Positions 41,210 to 50,575 are shown, numbered from the stretch's first letter. The stretch: DNA of 64,000 nucleotides from Clostridium vitabionis (GCF_015351765.1 NZ_JADKQA010000001.1:442394-506393); one strand, 5' to 3'. A program made the numbers and translations. The notes: generated from the letters alone by a model not told the origin.

Positions 41210-43348
41210 TTATTTCTTCTTTTTTCCTTTTTCTTTTTTCTTCTTGTTTTTCCTCTTTGCCAGCTGTTCCTGCTCGTCCGCGTAGGAATAGCGGTGCAGC
41301 GGGGAGGAATCCAGGGCATTGCTGCCAGTAAACGGATTCTTCGAAAAGCTGTTGGCAGGTTCCTTTCCCGTTGCAGGTTTCACGGAATATCCCGGCACCG
41401 CGCCGCCTGCGGCAGGTGATGAAGCTGCACTGCCCGCGGAGAATGCCGGGGCTGCGCCGCCCGTGGCAGGTGCGGGAGCTGCGCCATCCGCGTGGAGCGC
41501 CGCCGCGGCGGAAGTGGCGGAAGCCTGTCCGGGATTTTCCGCTGCCTTTCCCTGGTATTTTCCATAGACAGGAAGCTGGTATTTCTGCTCGTAGTCAGCG
41601 ATCATGGCTTCATATTCCGGGCTTTCCTTCTTCCGGAGCGAATCTTCAAATTCATGGGAACCGAAATCCGGCTTGTCGGCCAGCATCAGGGCGAGGGAGA
41701 TATTGCTGCAGTGGTCGGCGATGCGCTCGAGGTCAGTCGCGATGTCGGTCAGCGAGAAACCGAGATCGATCGTGCATTTGCCTTTCTGCAGGCGCCTCAC
41801 ATGCCGGCGCTTGACTTCCATGTTCAGCATGTCAATCACATCCTCGAGGGGCTGGACGGTGGCCGCGAGCTCCCTGTCCATGCCCTGGAAAGCGCGGATC
41901 GTCCGCTCACTGATCTCGTCCACGGCGGCGATAAAGATGCCGACCTCCTCCCGGGCTCTCGCGGAAAACATGCGGCCGGTGCTGTGCATTTTCTCCGCGC
42001 TCTGCTGGATGTTCAGGGCGTGGTCGCTGATGCGCTCCAGGTCTCCGATCGAGTGGAGAAGGACGGAGAACGCCTGGTTGTCCTTCTGTCCAAGGTCAGC
42101 GGCGCTGATCTGCACCAGATAGGAGCTGAGCTTATCTTCATAGTGGTCAATGCGGTCCTCAAGGGTGATGACCTTGGCCGCGCGTTCATCCGAGTAGTCG
42201 AAGACGAGGGAGGTAGCCTCCCGCGTACACTCGAGCGTGTATCCTGCCATCTTGGCTGCCGCGTTTCTGGCCTGTTCGAGGGCGAAAGGCGGGTTCGTCA
42301 GGAAGCGTTCGTCGAGAACACTGAGAGAGCGCTCGGAGGCTTCTTCCTCCTGTTCCCTCGCGTCTTCCGGGATGGATTTCATGGCGAGAGTCACGAGTAT
42401 CCCGGAGAAGGGCAGCATGAGCGGGGTCGCCACCAGGTTGATGAGGGTGTGGATACCGGCGATGCCGATCATCCCGGCGTCCCTGCCGAGAAAGGCAAAA
42501 TGCAAAACCGCGTTCAGGCTGTAAAAAATAATCATGAAGCTGCCGGCCTTGATGATGTTGAAATATAGGTGCATGAGGGCAGCCCGCTTGCCGTTCCGGT
42601 TGGCGCCGAACGAGGAGAGGATGGCGGTGATGCAGGTGCCGACCTCCGCGCCGATGACAACTGGGATCGACATGCCGTAGGTTACGCTGATGGAGAGGGA
42701 GAGCGCCTGGAGGACGCCGATCGTGCCGGCGGAGCTCTGGATAATCATAGTGAACAGGATACCGACGAGAAAGCCGATCGCCGGGTTGCTGAAGGAGGTC
42801 AGGAAGCGGACAAATGCCGGCGAATCCTTGAGCGGGGAGACCGCGCTGGACATCATCTGCATGCCGAACATCAGGACCGAGAAGCCGATCAGGATGGACG
42901 CAATCGTCTTCTTCCGGTCGGACTTCGCGAACATCAGGAGGCCGACGCCGATGATGGCGAGGTAAGGGGTGAAGGTTGCCGGCTTAAAGAGCGTGAGAAT
43001 CAGATTGTCGCTGGAGATGGCGTTCAACGAGAGGAGCCAGGCGGTGAAGGTGGTGCCGAGGTTGGCGCCGAGGATGATGTTGACGGCTTCTTTGAGGGTC
43101 ATGATCCCTGAGTTGACGAGGCCGACAACCATGACGGTGGATGCGGAGGAGGACTGGACAAGGGCGGTCACGCCGACGCCGAAGAGGTAAGCGGTCAGCC
43201 GGTTTTTGGTGACGCCGCTGAGAAATTGCTCCAGTTTCCCTCCGGAGGCCTTGGTGAGGCCGGCGCTCATGACGTTCATGCCGTAGAGAAAAAGGGCAAG
43301 GCCGCTGATGATCCCGCCGACAAGAGTTAGGACTTCAATTGCTGACAT
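41210..43348 (-). CDS. Na/Pi cotransporter family protein with PhoU-like domain
   Basis: This 712-residue membrane protein has the two inverted NptA-type repeats with QSSSASTV and IQSSAGTIG signatures in the first 330 residues. It then has a cytoplasmic PhoU-like helical region (about 370-580) and an Ala/Pro-rich linker with a KRKNKKKKEKGKKKK tail. The family exports or imports phosphate with sodium. The ATG at 43348 (MSAIEVLTLVGGIISG) fits the first membrane helix; the frame opens earlier at 43387 without a ribosome site. The long low-complexity tail is beyond usual family length. No pst or pho genes are nearby. Confidence 0.9.
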   Translation of the reverse strand: MSAIEVLTLVGGIISGLALFLYGMNVMSAGLTKASGGKLEQFLSGVTKNRLTAYLFGVGVTALVQSSSASTVMVVGLVNSGIMTLKEAVNIILGANLGTTFTAWLLSLNAISSDNLILTLFKPATFTPYLAIIGVGLLMFAKSDRKKTIASILIGFSVLMFGMQMMSSAVSPLKDSPAFVRFLTSFSNPAIGFLVGILFTMIIQSSAGTIGVLQALSLSISVTYGMSIPVVIGAEVGTCITAILSSFGANRNGKRAALMHLYFNIIKAGSFMIIFYSLNAVLHFAFLGRDAGMIGIAGIHTLINLVATPLMLPFSGILVTLAMKSIPEDAREQEEEASERSLSVLDERFLTNPPFALEQARNAAAKMAGYTLECTREATSLVFDYSDERAAKVITLEDRIDHYEDKLSSYLVQISAADLGQKDNQAFSVLLHSIGDLERISDHALNIQQSAEKMHSTGRMFSARAREEVGIFIAAVDEISERTIRAFQGMDRELAATVQPLEDVIDMLNMEVKRRHVRRLQKGKCTIDLGFSLTDIATDLERIADHCSNISLALMLADKPDFGSHEFEDSLRKKESPEYEAMIADYEQKYQLPVYGKYQGKAAENPGQASATSAAAALHADGAAPAPATGGAAPAFSAGSAASSPAAGGAVPGYSVKPATGKEPANSFSKNPFTGSNALDSSPLHRYSYADEQEQLAKRKNKKKKEKGKKKK

Positions 43349-43416
43349 ATCAGATGGACTCCATTTCCGGCTTTCGCCGTGTATCATAGCCTGCTGCAGA
43401 TGTAAAAACCGGATTC

Positions 43417-43446
43417 ATTATAGCATTGAAAATCCGGATTCGTAAA
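43417..43446 (-). promoter_or_regulatory. Promoter of the Na/Pi cotransporter gene
   Basis: On the minus strand TTTACG (43446-43441), 18 bp, then TGCTATAAT (-10 at 43422-43417), an extended -10. Confidence 0.65.
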
Positions 43447-43485
43447 CCTTATGCGGGGGAGAGGAAAATCGGCATTTTCGGCTTC

Positions 43486-43514
43486 TTGCCACAATGCCGG
43501 GATAAAGTTATAAT
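43486..43514 (+). promoter_or_regulatory. tatD operon promoter
   Basis: TTGCCA (43486-43491), 17 bp, TATAAT (43509-43514). It is divergent from the Na/Pi gene promoter. Confidence 0.8.
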
Positions 43515-43600
43515 TTACCTGTCTGTTCAGCACATGCCGGCGGCATTCACACAATGGCCGCATGCGGCAGGGAGATCTCTGGAAGGAGGAGAAGCTGAGG

Positions 43601-44419
43601 ATGGAGAACCGTTATTGGGATATCGGTGTGAACCTCTTCTCCCGGGAGTTCCATGACCCGGAGAAAGTGCTCCGGGACGCCGCGGCAAGCGGCGTCTCAT
43701 GTATTCTTACGGGGTCGGATCCGCAGGAGGACCGCCTGGTGGACGAATTTACCCGGAGCCATGGCGGGGTGTACGGGACAGCCGGGATACACCCGCACAA
43801 TGCGGACAGCGCTTCGGAGGCGGATTACCGGCTGATCCGTCGGATTTTCCGGGATAACCCGCGCATCCTTGCGGTCGGCGAGTGCGGCCTTGACTATGAC
43901 CGGATGTTCTCCACCCGGGAAAATCAGCGGAAGGCGCTTCTGGAGCAGATAGCTATCGCCGAGGAGGCCGGGATGCCGATGTTCCTCCATGAGCGGAAGG
44001 CCTTTGACGACATGGCAGAGATATTTTCCGGACATTCCGGGCTCTGCCGGAGGTCGGTTATCCACTGCTTCACCGGGACGCGCGATGAGGCGCGGCGATA
44101 CCTCGAGATGGGATTCTATCTCGGCGTCACCGGCTGGATCTGTGATGACCGGAGGGCGCAGGATCTCCGGGAGGCTGTCCGGGAGATTCCGGAAGACCGG
44201 ATCCTTCTCGAGACGGACGCCCCTTACCTCACGCCGAGGAACGTCCCGGGCCTTGGCCGGGTCAATGTGCCCGGCAATATCTGCCATGTGGCATCGGCGC
44301 TGGCGGGGTATATGGGCATACCGGAGGAGCGCCTGATCCGCATGGCCAGGGAGAATACGGAACGGCTGTTCCGCTTGGACAGGATGGCGGGCAGCCGGGG
44401 AGGAGAGGAAAAATGCTGA
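43601..44419 (+). CDS. tatD: TatD-family metal-dependent hydrolase
   Basis: A 272-residue TIM-barrel deoxyribonuclease-type enzyme. It starts YWDIGVNLFS, as in TatD itself, and shows GIHPHN, GECGLDYDRMFS, HERKA, HCFTG and the terminal ETDAPYL, which carry the metal ligands. The N-terminal DIGVN replaces the D-x-H-x-H found in YcfH-type relatives, consistent with TatD proper. ATG 43601 follows GGAAGGAGGAG. The gene overlaps the next one by 7 bp, showing tight coupling. Confidence 0.92.
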   Translation: MENRYWDIGVNLFSREFHDPEKVLRDAAASGVSCILTGSDPQEDRLVDEFTRSHGGVYGTAGIHPHNADSASEADYRLIRRIFRDNPRILAVGECGLDYDRMFSTRENQRKALLEQIAIAEEAGMPMFLHERKAFDDMAEIFSGHSGLCRRSVIHCFTGTRDEARRYLEMGFYLGVTGWICDDRRAQDLREAVREIPEDRILLETDAPYLTPRNVPGLGRVNVPGNICHVASALAGYMGIPEERLIRMARENTERLFRLDRMAGSRGGEEKC

Positions 44420-45054
44420 AAAAGCCGGGGAATGCGTACAAAAATGTGGTTTTTGACATGGGGATGGTGCTCGCCGACTATGATGGCAGGGCGGCGATAC
44501 GTCAGTTTACCGATGACCCGGCGGTCATCCGGGAAATCTGGCTGACGGTCTTTGTTTCTTATGATTGGGCCTATCTTGATATAGGGGCGATCAGCGAGGA
44601 GGAATTTCTCGCGGAGGTGCTGCCGAGGCTCTCCTCAGATGAGGTGCGGGAGATCGCGCGGAAAGCATTTCTCAGCTATGACCAATACAATCTCCATCCG
44701 AAGAGAGGGATGGACAAGGTGATGGAAGACCTTGTCAGCCGCGGGCAGGAGATTTATGTGCTCTCGAACGCGGGGGTGCGGCTCCGGAAAAGCTGGACGC
44801 GGTTTATGCCGCGGCCGGACCTGATTTCGGGGATCCTTTTTTCTGCCGAGGAACTGTGCCTCAAACCGGAGAAGGCAATTTACCGCCGGTTTTTTGAAAA
44901 ATTCCGCCTGAGGCCGGAGGAGTGCGTATTCATCGATGACCTTCGGCGCAATGTCGATGCCGCGGAGCGGGAGGGGATGGACGGCTGGTGCTTCTCCGGC
45001 GGTGATGTCGGCGAGCTGCGGGAGATTCTCGGCCTTTCCGGGAAAATGGAGTGA
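44413..45054 (+). CDS. HAD-superfamily phosphatase (YihX-like)
   Basis: A 213-residue HAD hydrolase. Motif I is FDMGMVLADYD, keeping the nucleophile Asp but with Gly in place of the second Asp, as in the YihX glucose-1-phosphatase-like and epoxide-hydrolase-N branch. Motif II is VLSNAG, motif III Lys lies in CLKPEKAIYRRFFEKF, and motif IV is VFIDDLRRNVDAA. A small helical cap sits after motif I. The substrate is probably a sugar or nucleotide phosphate, but not known. It overlaps tatD and is followed 3 bp later by the helicase gene. Confidence 0.88.
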   Translation: MLKKPGNAYKNVVFDMGMVLADYDGRAAIRQFTDDPAVIREIWLTVFVSYDWAYLDIGAISEEEFLAEVLPRLSSDEVREIARKAFLSYDQYNLHPKRGMDKVMEDLVSRGQEIYVLSNAGVRLRKSWTRFMPRPDLISGILFSAEELCLKPEKAIYRRFFEKFRLRPEECVFIDDLRRNVDAAEREGMDGWCFSGGDVGELREILGLSGKME

Positions 45055-45057
45055 CCG

Positions 45058-47256
45058 ATGGAAGACCTTTTTGCGAACCTGAATGCTGCCCAGCGCGAGG
45101 CGGTGGCTGCTACCGAGGGCTATGTGCGGGTGATCGCCGGCGCCGGCTCGGGCAAAACCGGCGTCCTGGCGAGGCGGTTTGCCTACCTGGTGAATGAGCT
45201 GGGCATCCTCCCCGGCAATATTCTCTGTGTGACTTTTACCAACAAGTCGGCAAATGAGATGCGGCGGAGGATTCATGCGCTGACCGGAGATAATGATACG
45301 GGCTATGTGAATACCTTTCACGGGTTCTGTGTCTCCATCCTCCAGGAGGACGGCCATGCCCTGCAGTATCCGAAGAATTTCCTGGTTCTGGACAATTCGG
45401 ATATCGATGCCATGCTGCAGGCCATCTACGAGGAGCGCGGGCTGACCCTCCGGGACATGACCTTCAGTGCCGCGCGCGACATGATCGAGATCCGGAAGAC
45501 CTTCCGGGAGCCGGAGTATTACCGGGATATGCTCCGGATGTCGAGGGATACACTCAGGGAAAAATACGAGAAAGCCGAGGAGGCCGGGGATATCATCTTT
45601 TACGGCTATCTCTATCAGGAAAAGAAATGCTTCGGCCTCGACTACAATGACCTGATCAAATTTTCCCTGTTTCTCTTTGAGGAAAATCCGGAAATCCGCC
45701 AGAAATGGCAGGAGCGCCTGGAGTACATCATGATCGATGAGTTTCAGGATATCGACGCACTCCAGTACAGGCTCATGGAGGTTCTCTGCGGCTACCATCG
45801 GAATCTCTTCATTGTCGGGGATCCGGATCAGACGATCTACACCTGGCGCGGGGCGCGGGTGGAGTATCTGCTGAATTTTGATAAGATCTTCACCCCCTGC
45901 CACACCGTCATGATGATGCGGAATTACCGGTCAACACCGGAGATTTTGAATGTGGCCAATTCCCTGATCAGCCGCAACCGCGACAGGATCCGGAAGGACC
46001 TGATTCCCTGCAGGGAGAGCGGCTCCATGCCGGTCTGCCACTATGCCCCGTCGGCAGACGAGGAGGCGGGATGGATCGCGGACAGGATCCTGTCTTACCG
46101 GGCGGAGGGGATTCCTTTCCGGGATGTCTCGATCCTCTATCGCGCCCACTATGTGACCCGTGCGGTCGAGGAGGCACTGATCCGGAAAAAGATTCCGTAC
46201 GTGATCTACAGCGGCACTCAGTTTTTCTCGCGGATGGAGATCAAGGACGCGCTCTGCTATCTCCGGATGGCGGTCTACCGCGATGACCTGTCCTTCCTCC
46301 GGATTGTGAACAAGCCGAAACGGAATCTGGGGGAGCGAAGGATCGCCTGGCTGAAGGAATATCAGGAAAAGAACGGCGGGACACTCTATGAGGCACTCAA
46401 GAGAAATCTCGGCGAGGGCATTTTCCGGGGGACGGGGGCGGCGGAATTCGTCCGCCTGATTGAACGGGAAGCCGCCGAATACGCGGGAAAACCGGTGTCC
46501 GAGACGCTCGCGGAGCTGGTCGATCAGAGCGGCTACGAAAAAGCCCTGCGGACCGAGGGAAGCCAGGAGCGCCTGGACAACCTTGCCGAACTTCGCCAGT
46601 CGGTCTACGATTACGAGACAAGCTGCGGGGAGGAATGCACCGCGGAGAATTATCTGGTCCACGCGGCAATGTTTACCAATACCGATATCGAGGAGACGGG
46701 CGACCGGGTGAAGCTGATGACGATCCATACGGCCAAGGGGCTGGAGTTCCCCTGTGTCATCCTCTGCGGGATGAATGAGGGGATCTTCCCGTCGCGGAAG
46801 GTGAAAACCCGTCAGGGGATGGAGGAGGAGCGCAGGCTCGCTTTTGTCGCCCTGACCAGGGCGAAGGACAGGCTGTGCATGACGGAAGCGTCCGGGAGAA
46901 ATTTTGACGGGATGCCGCGGTATCCCTCGCGGTTCATCCTGGATATTGATGCCGGCCTTCTGGAATTTACCCATAAACCGTCGGAGGAGGAGATGGCGGA
47001 GGCGCGGGCGTATATCCGCAGCAGCGAACAGCGCCTCCGGGAGGGGACAGAAGAAGAACATCTTGCCCCGGGAACCCATGTCATGCACCGGGTATTCGGG
47101 GAAGGCGTGATTGAAGCGCTGGATCTCGACAGGGAAGCCTATCTTGTGCGGTTCGCCCAGATCAGGACGCCGCGCGCGATCTCGTTCCGGGCGAGGCTGG
47201 AGAAGGCGGAAGATCGCGGCCAGACGCCGCAGCCGCCCGGAGGGGACCCCGCATAG
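45058..47256 (+). CDS. UvrD/PcrA-type ATP-dependent DNA helicase
   Basis: This 732-residue superfamily 1A helicase has motif I AGAGSGKTGVLARR, motif Ia TFTNKSANEMRRR, motif II MIDEFQDID, motif III GDPDQTIYTWRGA, motif IV RNYRSTPEIL, motif V TIHTAKGLEFP and motif VI VALTRAKDRL. The C-terminus (HRVFGEGVIEALD) resembles the PcrA Tudor-like domain that contacts RNA polymerase. Length is close to PcrA (about 720-740). It may be pcrA itself or a paralogue. It ends the tatD operon, a grouping suggestive of DNA maintenance. Confidence 0.92.
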   Translation: MEDLFANLNAAQREAVAATEGYVRVIAGAGSGKTGVLARRFAYLVNELGILPGNILCVTFTNKSANEMRRRIHALTGDNDTGYVNTFHGFCVSILQEDGHALQYPKNFLVLDNSDIDAMLQAIYEERGLTLRDMTFSAARDMIEIRKTFREPEYYRDMLRMSRDTLREKYEKAEEAGDIIFYGYLYQEKKCFGLDYNDLIKFSLFLFEENPEIRQKWQERLEYIMIDEFQDIDALQYRLMEVLCGYHRNLFIVGDPDQTIYTWRGARVEYLLNFDKIFTPCHTVMMMRNYRSTPEILNVANSLISRNRDRIRKDLIPCRESGSMPVCHYAPSADEEAGWIADRILSYRAEGIPFRDVSILYRAHYVTRAVEEALIRKKIPYVIYSGTQFFSRMEIKDALCYLRMAVYRDDLSFLRIVNKPKRNLGERRIAWLKEYQEKNGGTLYEALKRNLGEGIFRGTGAAEFVRLIEREAAEYAGKPVSETLAELVDQSGYEKALRTEGSQERLDNLAELRQSVYDYETSCGEECTAENYLVHAAMFTNTDIEETGDRVKLMTIHTAKGLEFPCVILCGMNEGIFPSRKVKTRQGMEEERRLAFVALTRAKDRLCMTEASGRNFDGMPRYPSRFILDIDAGLLEFTHKPSEEEMAEARAYIRSSEQRLREGTEEEHLAPGTHVMHRVFGEGVIEALDLDREAYLVRFAQIRTPRAISFRARLEKAEDRGQTPQPPGGDPA

Positions 47257-47302
47257 GAAAATGAGGATCGGAGCTTTTTGACAAAAAGGCAACTGTACAA
47301 GA

Positions 47303-47349
47303 AAGGGCTGCCGCGATTCCATGGATCAAGTGGAATCGCGGTAGCCCTT
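47303..47349. terminator. Bidirectional terminator
   Basis: A near-perfect 19-bp stem (AAGGGCT, one mismatch, CCGCGATTCCA and complement) lies between the convergent helicase and deacetylase genes. The minus strand continues with TTTCTTG. Confidence 0.85.
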
Positions 47350-47361
47350 CGTGTGCTTGCC

Positions 47362-48546
47362 TCAGTTTTCCGTATTGTCCTCCCCGCCGGATGACGCCGC
47401 GGAGGAACCTGCCGCGGAGCTGCCTGACGGCGCAGCGGCAGAGCCGCTCTCCTCAGCACTCGCGGCGAGACCGGCGGTTTCCTGGTCGACGTCGACGGTC
47501 GGCGTCCCGGAAGATGCCGCCTGGGCATCGCCGGACTTCGGATGGAAATCCGTATACTGGACGCCCTGCTCGAGCGGCCCGGACGAGCGGTACTGGATCA
47601 GCTCAGAAACCGTCACCAGCTGGTAGCCCTCGTTCACCAATTCCGGGAGAATCGTCTTGCAGGCGTCGGCGGTGGACTGGTAAAGCTCATGCATCAGGAT
47701 GATATCGCCGTCGCGGACGTGCCCGACGACCGCATTTACGGTAGCCTGGGCATTTCTGGTTTTCCAGTCCTCCGTGTCCACACTCCAGGAGATCAGCGGT
47801 TTGGTCAGCGTCTTCCGGACAGTGTCGGAGTTGATGCCGCCGGGAAGGCGGTAAACTGCCGGCGTCACCCCGGCAACCTTGTTGATCTCCTCGTCGCAGG
47901 AATTAAATTCCCAGGCAATCGTTTTCGCGTCTTTTTTCGACAGCTTTTCATCGTGGTCATAGGAGTGGTTGCCGATCTCGTGGCCTTCGCTGGCCATCCG
48001 CTTGAGCTCGTCGGTGTATTTTTCCGCCCGGTTGCCGACCACGAAAAATGTGGCCTTCCCGCCGCACTGCGCGAGCGTGTCCATGATCTGATTGCCGACG
48101 CTGGCGTACGGGCCGTCGTCGAAGGTCACCGCGACCATCGGCTTTGTCAGGTCGAGCTGCCGGCCGTTCGAGGTGACGATGTTCGGGTTCTGGGTTTCCT
48201 CCGGCGCGGCGGATTCCTCCGCCGAGGAGGCTTCCTCCGTGGATTCCTCTGCCTGCTGCTGTCCGTGATGGCGGAACATGCCGGTGATCCCGCGGATGGC
48301 GCCCACCGCGAGGAGGAGGACGATCAGGGCGAAGGCGGCGCGGATTCCCAGGGCGATATAGAGTGCCTTCCCCCGCTTATACCGGCGGTGCCGGTGCGCC
48401 GTGCGGCGCCCGTTCCCGGAATTCCTGGACGGCCTGTGAGCCTGAGGCCTTGCCGCCGTATTCCTCCCGGCCTGTCTATCTTCGATTAACCTGCTGTTCC
48501 CGGCAGCACGTTCCCTGTCCTGTCTGCCCTGCTGATGTTCATCCAT
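47362..48546 (-). CDS. Membrane-anchored polysaccharide deacetylase (NodB homology)
   Basis: A 394-residue protein with a polar, basic cytoplasmic N-terminus, one membrane helix (about residues 63-85), a Glu/Ser-rich linker and a NodB domain (about 130-320). The domain has TFDDGPYAS (catalytic Asp and metal Asp), HSYDHDE (metal His pair), RLPGG and LMHE. A Ser/Ala/Gly-rich tail follows. Such enzymes remove N-acetyl groups from peptidoglycan or other wall glycans outside the cell. ATG 48546 is preferred over TTG 48564 because AAGGA is suitably spaced. Confidence 0.92.
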   Translation of the reverse strand: MDEHQQGRQDRERAAGNSRLIEDRQAGRNTAARPQAHRPSRNSGNGRRTAHRHRRYKRGKALYIALGIRAAFALIVLLLAVGAIRGITGMFRHHGQQQAEESTEEASSAEESAAPEETQNPNIVTSNGRQLDLTKPMVAVTFDDGPYASVGNQIMDTLAQCGGKATFFVVGNRAEKYTDELKRMASEGHEIGNHSYDHDEKLSKKDAKTIAWEFNSCDEEINKVAGVTPAVYRLPGGINSDTVRKTLTKPLISWSVDTEDWKTRNAQATVNAVVGHVRDGDIILMHELYQSTADACKTILPELVNEGYQLVTVSELIQYRSSGPLEQGVQYTDFHPKSGDAQAASSGTPTVDVDQETAGLAASAEESGSAAAPSGSSAAGSSAASSGGEDNTEN

Positions 48547-48760
48547 AACGTTTTCCTTACTCAATTCCCCTTATTTCGTAATTGATTCCTATTTTATCAC
48601 AATATCCTGTATTATACTGAATCTGCACAGAAAAAGGTATACAAAGATGCTCCTTGGAAATGAAGATTTTCTTACTTTCTCATGGATGTCCGGATAGTTC
48701 CGGTTTTTTGGGAGTATGCAAAAACCGTTCCGGGATGATATTATTTTCTGCGATGGTCTG

Positions 48761-48812
48761 GTATAATTTTAATCATGAGGGCATTCGTATAATTTTAATA
48801 AGGAGGGCATTC
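48761..48812 (+). repeat. Tandem 26-bp duplication of promoter -10 and ribosome site
   Basis: GTATAATTTTAAT...GAGGGCATTC occurs twice in direct tandem (48761-48786 and 48787-48812, 24 of 26 identical). The first TATAAT has TGG before it (extended -10). The second copy supplies the AGGAGGG ribosome site for the ATG at 48815; the first has GAGGG. Confidence 0.85.
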
Positions 48813-48814
48813 AC

Positions 48815-49384
48815 ATGAAAAGGACGCTTATACCGATTTTGGCGGCAGCAATCACTTTGGCAGTGTCAACGCCCGCATTTGCCGGTCAGTGGGTGCAGGA
48901 CCAGGCAGGCTGGTGGTATCAGAATGATGATGGGGGTTGGACCGCGAACGGCTGGCAGGAGATTGAAGGCAAGTGGTACTATTTTAATGAATATGGGTAT
49001 ATGCTTGCCGGCACCAGGACACCGGACGGGTACTGGGTCAATGCGGACGGGGCGTGGACCGGGCGGATCCGATTGCAGGATGGCAAATATACTGGCGATG
49101 GCTGTATCATCTACTCGATTCAGAATCAGCAGATTCTGGCTGGTTCCGTACCGGTGAGCAGCGGGTTAAAGCATGCCAGCGTGTCTGTGCAGGGCGATAC
49201 GGTCAACCTGAACAGCCGGACATATCAGTATTCCTACAGCATCGATGGTTATGATGATTATGCCCAGACGATTCACGGGGAGCCCACAGGGACATCCGAG
49301 ATTTATGTCGATTCCGAGACGACATTTTCTTATCTGGACACAAACTCTACCGGATGGGTCGCGATCCATTACATCAAAGATTGA
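48815..49384 (+). CDS. Small secreted protein with N-terminal cell-wall-binding module
   Basis: A 189-residue exported protein. A signal peptide (residues 1-23, ending PAFA) is followed by one wall-binding module (GWWYQNDDGGWTANGWQEI and GKWYYFNEYGYMLAGTRTPDGYWVN). About 110 residues of unknown type come next, rich in T, S, Y and D, that look all-beta. I do not recognise the C-terminal domain. The gene has an unusual duplicated promoter/ribosome-site region. A GCCGCCACCT/AGGTGGCGGC hairpin (49394-49419) separates it from the convergent TAXI gene. Confidence 0.8.
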   Translation: MKRTLIPILAAAITLAVSTPAFAGQWVQDQAGWWYQNDDGGWTANGWQEIEGKWYYFNEYGYMLAGTRTPDGYWVNADGAWTGRIRLQDGKYTGDGCIIYSIQNQQILAGSVPVSSGLKHASVSVQGDTVNLNSRTYQYSYSIDGYDDYAQTIHGEPTGTSEIYVDSETTFSYLDTNSTGWVAIHYIKD

Positions 49385-49393
49385 CATGATCAA

Positions 49394-49419
49394 GCCGCCA
49401 CCTATTTTCAGGTGGCGGC
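49394..49419. terminator. Hairpin between convergent genes
   Basis: A perfect 10-bp stem GCCGCCACCT/AGGTGGCGGC with a 6-nt loop. T tracts on both sides are poor, so it is a weak or factor-aided terminator. Confidence 0.6.
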
Positions 49420-49444
49420 GATTGTCTGGTCATGGAGAAGGCAT

Positions 49445-50464
49445 TCACTGGGAATCGATGTATCCCCTCTGATGGTAGTAGGCGAGCGCGCCTTCATGCA
49501 GCGGGATCGGGATGGCGCTGTAGCGGAAGAGGTCATCGTCCAGTTCCTGAAGATAGGGGTACGTGGAGGCAAGATCTACCGCTGCATGATCCAGGATTTC
49601 CGCGAGGTGCTGGATCTTCTCCTTGTCGGCGGCGCTGCTCACACAGAGCAGGCACTTGACGCCAAAGGTCGTGACAACCGTATCCTGCCCCTTGTAGGTT
49701 CCGGCAGGGATTTTGACTTCTTCGTAGTAAGGGTATCGGTTGAGGATGGCGTCGAGCTCACTTTCCGTGTAGAGAAGAAGCCGCGATGGGGTCGCTTCCG
49801 CCATATCCGCAAGGCCGCTGATCGGGTTTCCGGCAAAGCCGTGCACCGCGTCGATCTCGCCGCGGATGGTCATGGAACTCCCCTCACCGATGCTGATATT
49901 TTTAAAGTGGTCGGAATCGATAGGAATGCCGCAGGCGCGGAGACTATCCCGGGCAGTGTTGTCTGTCGCGGAATTTTCCGGCCCGATGGCACAGACATGA
50001 CCCTTCAGGTCATGCACATAGCGGATCCCGACGGCATCCGGCGCCATCCAGTCAGAGGTGCTGGAATAGAGCGCGGCGACCGCGCGAAGGCCGGGGAAAG
50101 CATTGCCGGAGAAATCCCCTGAGCCGTTATAGGCTCGCCAGGCGGCGTCCCCGCTGACCAGGCCAAGATCGATCTCCCCGGATCGCAGGGACTGGATATT
50201 GCTGACCGAGCCGGTAGAGGCATTGACATTGACCCGGATGGTGGGATCCGCGGCGGCGATGGCGTCAGCGATCGCCTGGCCGGCGGGCACCATGGTTCCG
50301 CCGGCGTCCGCCGTTCCGATGGTGATGACGGTGAGACCGCTCCCGGAAGGCTCTCCGGTGCCGGCGGGAGAAGAAGCCTGTTTTCCGGAACAGGCAAAAA
50401 GCGCGCAGGCTGCCATCATCAGTCCAACAGATAGGACAAGGCGGCATTTTCCGGCAGGATGCAT
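49445..50464 (-). CDS. TAXI-family solute-binding lipoprotein
   Basis: A 339-residue extracytoplasmic binding protein. It has a signal peptide with lipobox ALFAC (Cys25), so it is anchored to the outer membrane face of the cell. The fold begins TVITIGTADAGGTMVPAG, followed by NASTGSVSNIQSLRSGEIDLGLVSGD, the ligand-binding loop region of the TAXI family. TAXI proteins usually serve fused TRAP permeases; none is in this window. It lies next to a GltS glutamate symporter and a citrate-type two-component system. A Thermus TAXI protein is known to bind glutamate, so a glutamate-like ligand is reasonable but inferred. It has its own promoter. Confidence 0.88.
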   Translation of the reverse strand: MHPAGKCRLVLSVGLMMAACALFACSGKQASSPAGTGEPSGSGLTVITIGTADAGGTMVPAGQAIADAIAAADPTIRVNVNASTGSVSNIQSLRSGEIDLGLVSGDAAWRAYNGSGDFSGNAFPGLRAVAALYSSTSDWMAPDAVGIRYVHDLKGHVCAIGPENSATDNTARDSLRACGIPIDSDHFKNISIGEGSSMTIRGEIDAVHGFAGNPISGLADMAEATPSRLLLYTESELDAILNRYPYYEEVKIPAGTYKGQDTVVTTFGVKCLLCVSSAADKEKIQHLAEILDHAAVDLASTYPYLQELDDDLFRYSAIPIPLHEGALAYYHQRGYIDSQ

Positions 50465-50513
50465 ACGATCTCATTCCCCCTCTCGGAATGAATTGTTTTC
50501 AATCGTCTGTAAA

Positions 50514-50542
50514 ATTTTAACATAAAAGAATAGGGCGGGCAA
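50514..50542 (-). promoter_or_regulatory. TAXI gene promoter
   Basis: On the minus strand TTGCCC (50542-50537), 17 bp, TAAAAT (50519-50514). Confidence 0.75.
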
Positions 50543-50575
50543 CTGGACAATTTGGAGGATTGTGCTGAACGGCGA

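Noticed and set aside
49445-50464. A TRAP transporter operon
   Set aside because: No DctQ/DctM-like membrane gene is present; the adjacent membrane gene is clearly GltS.
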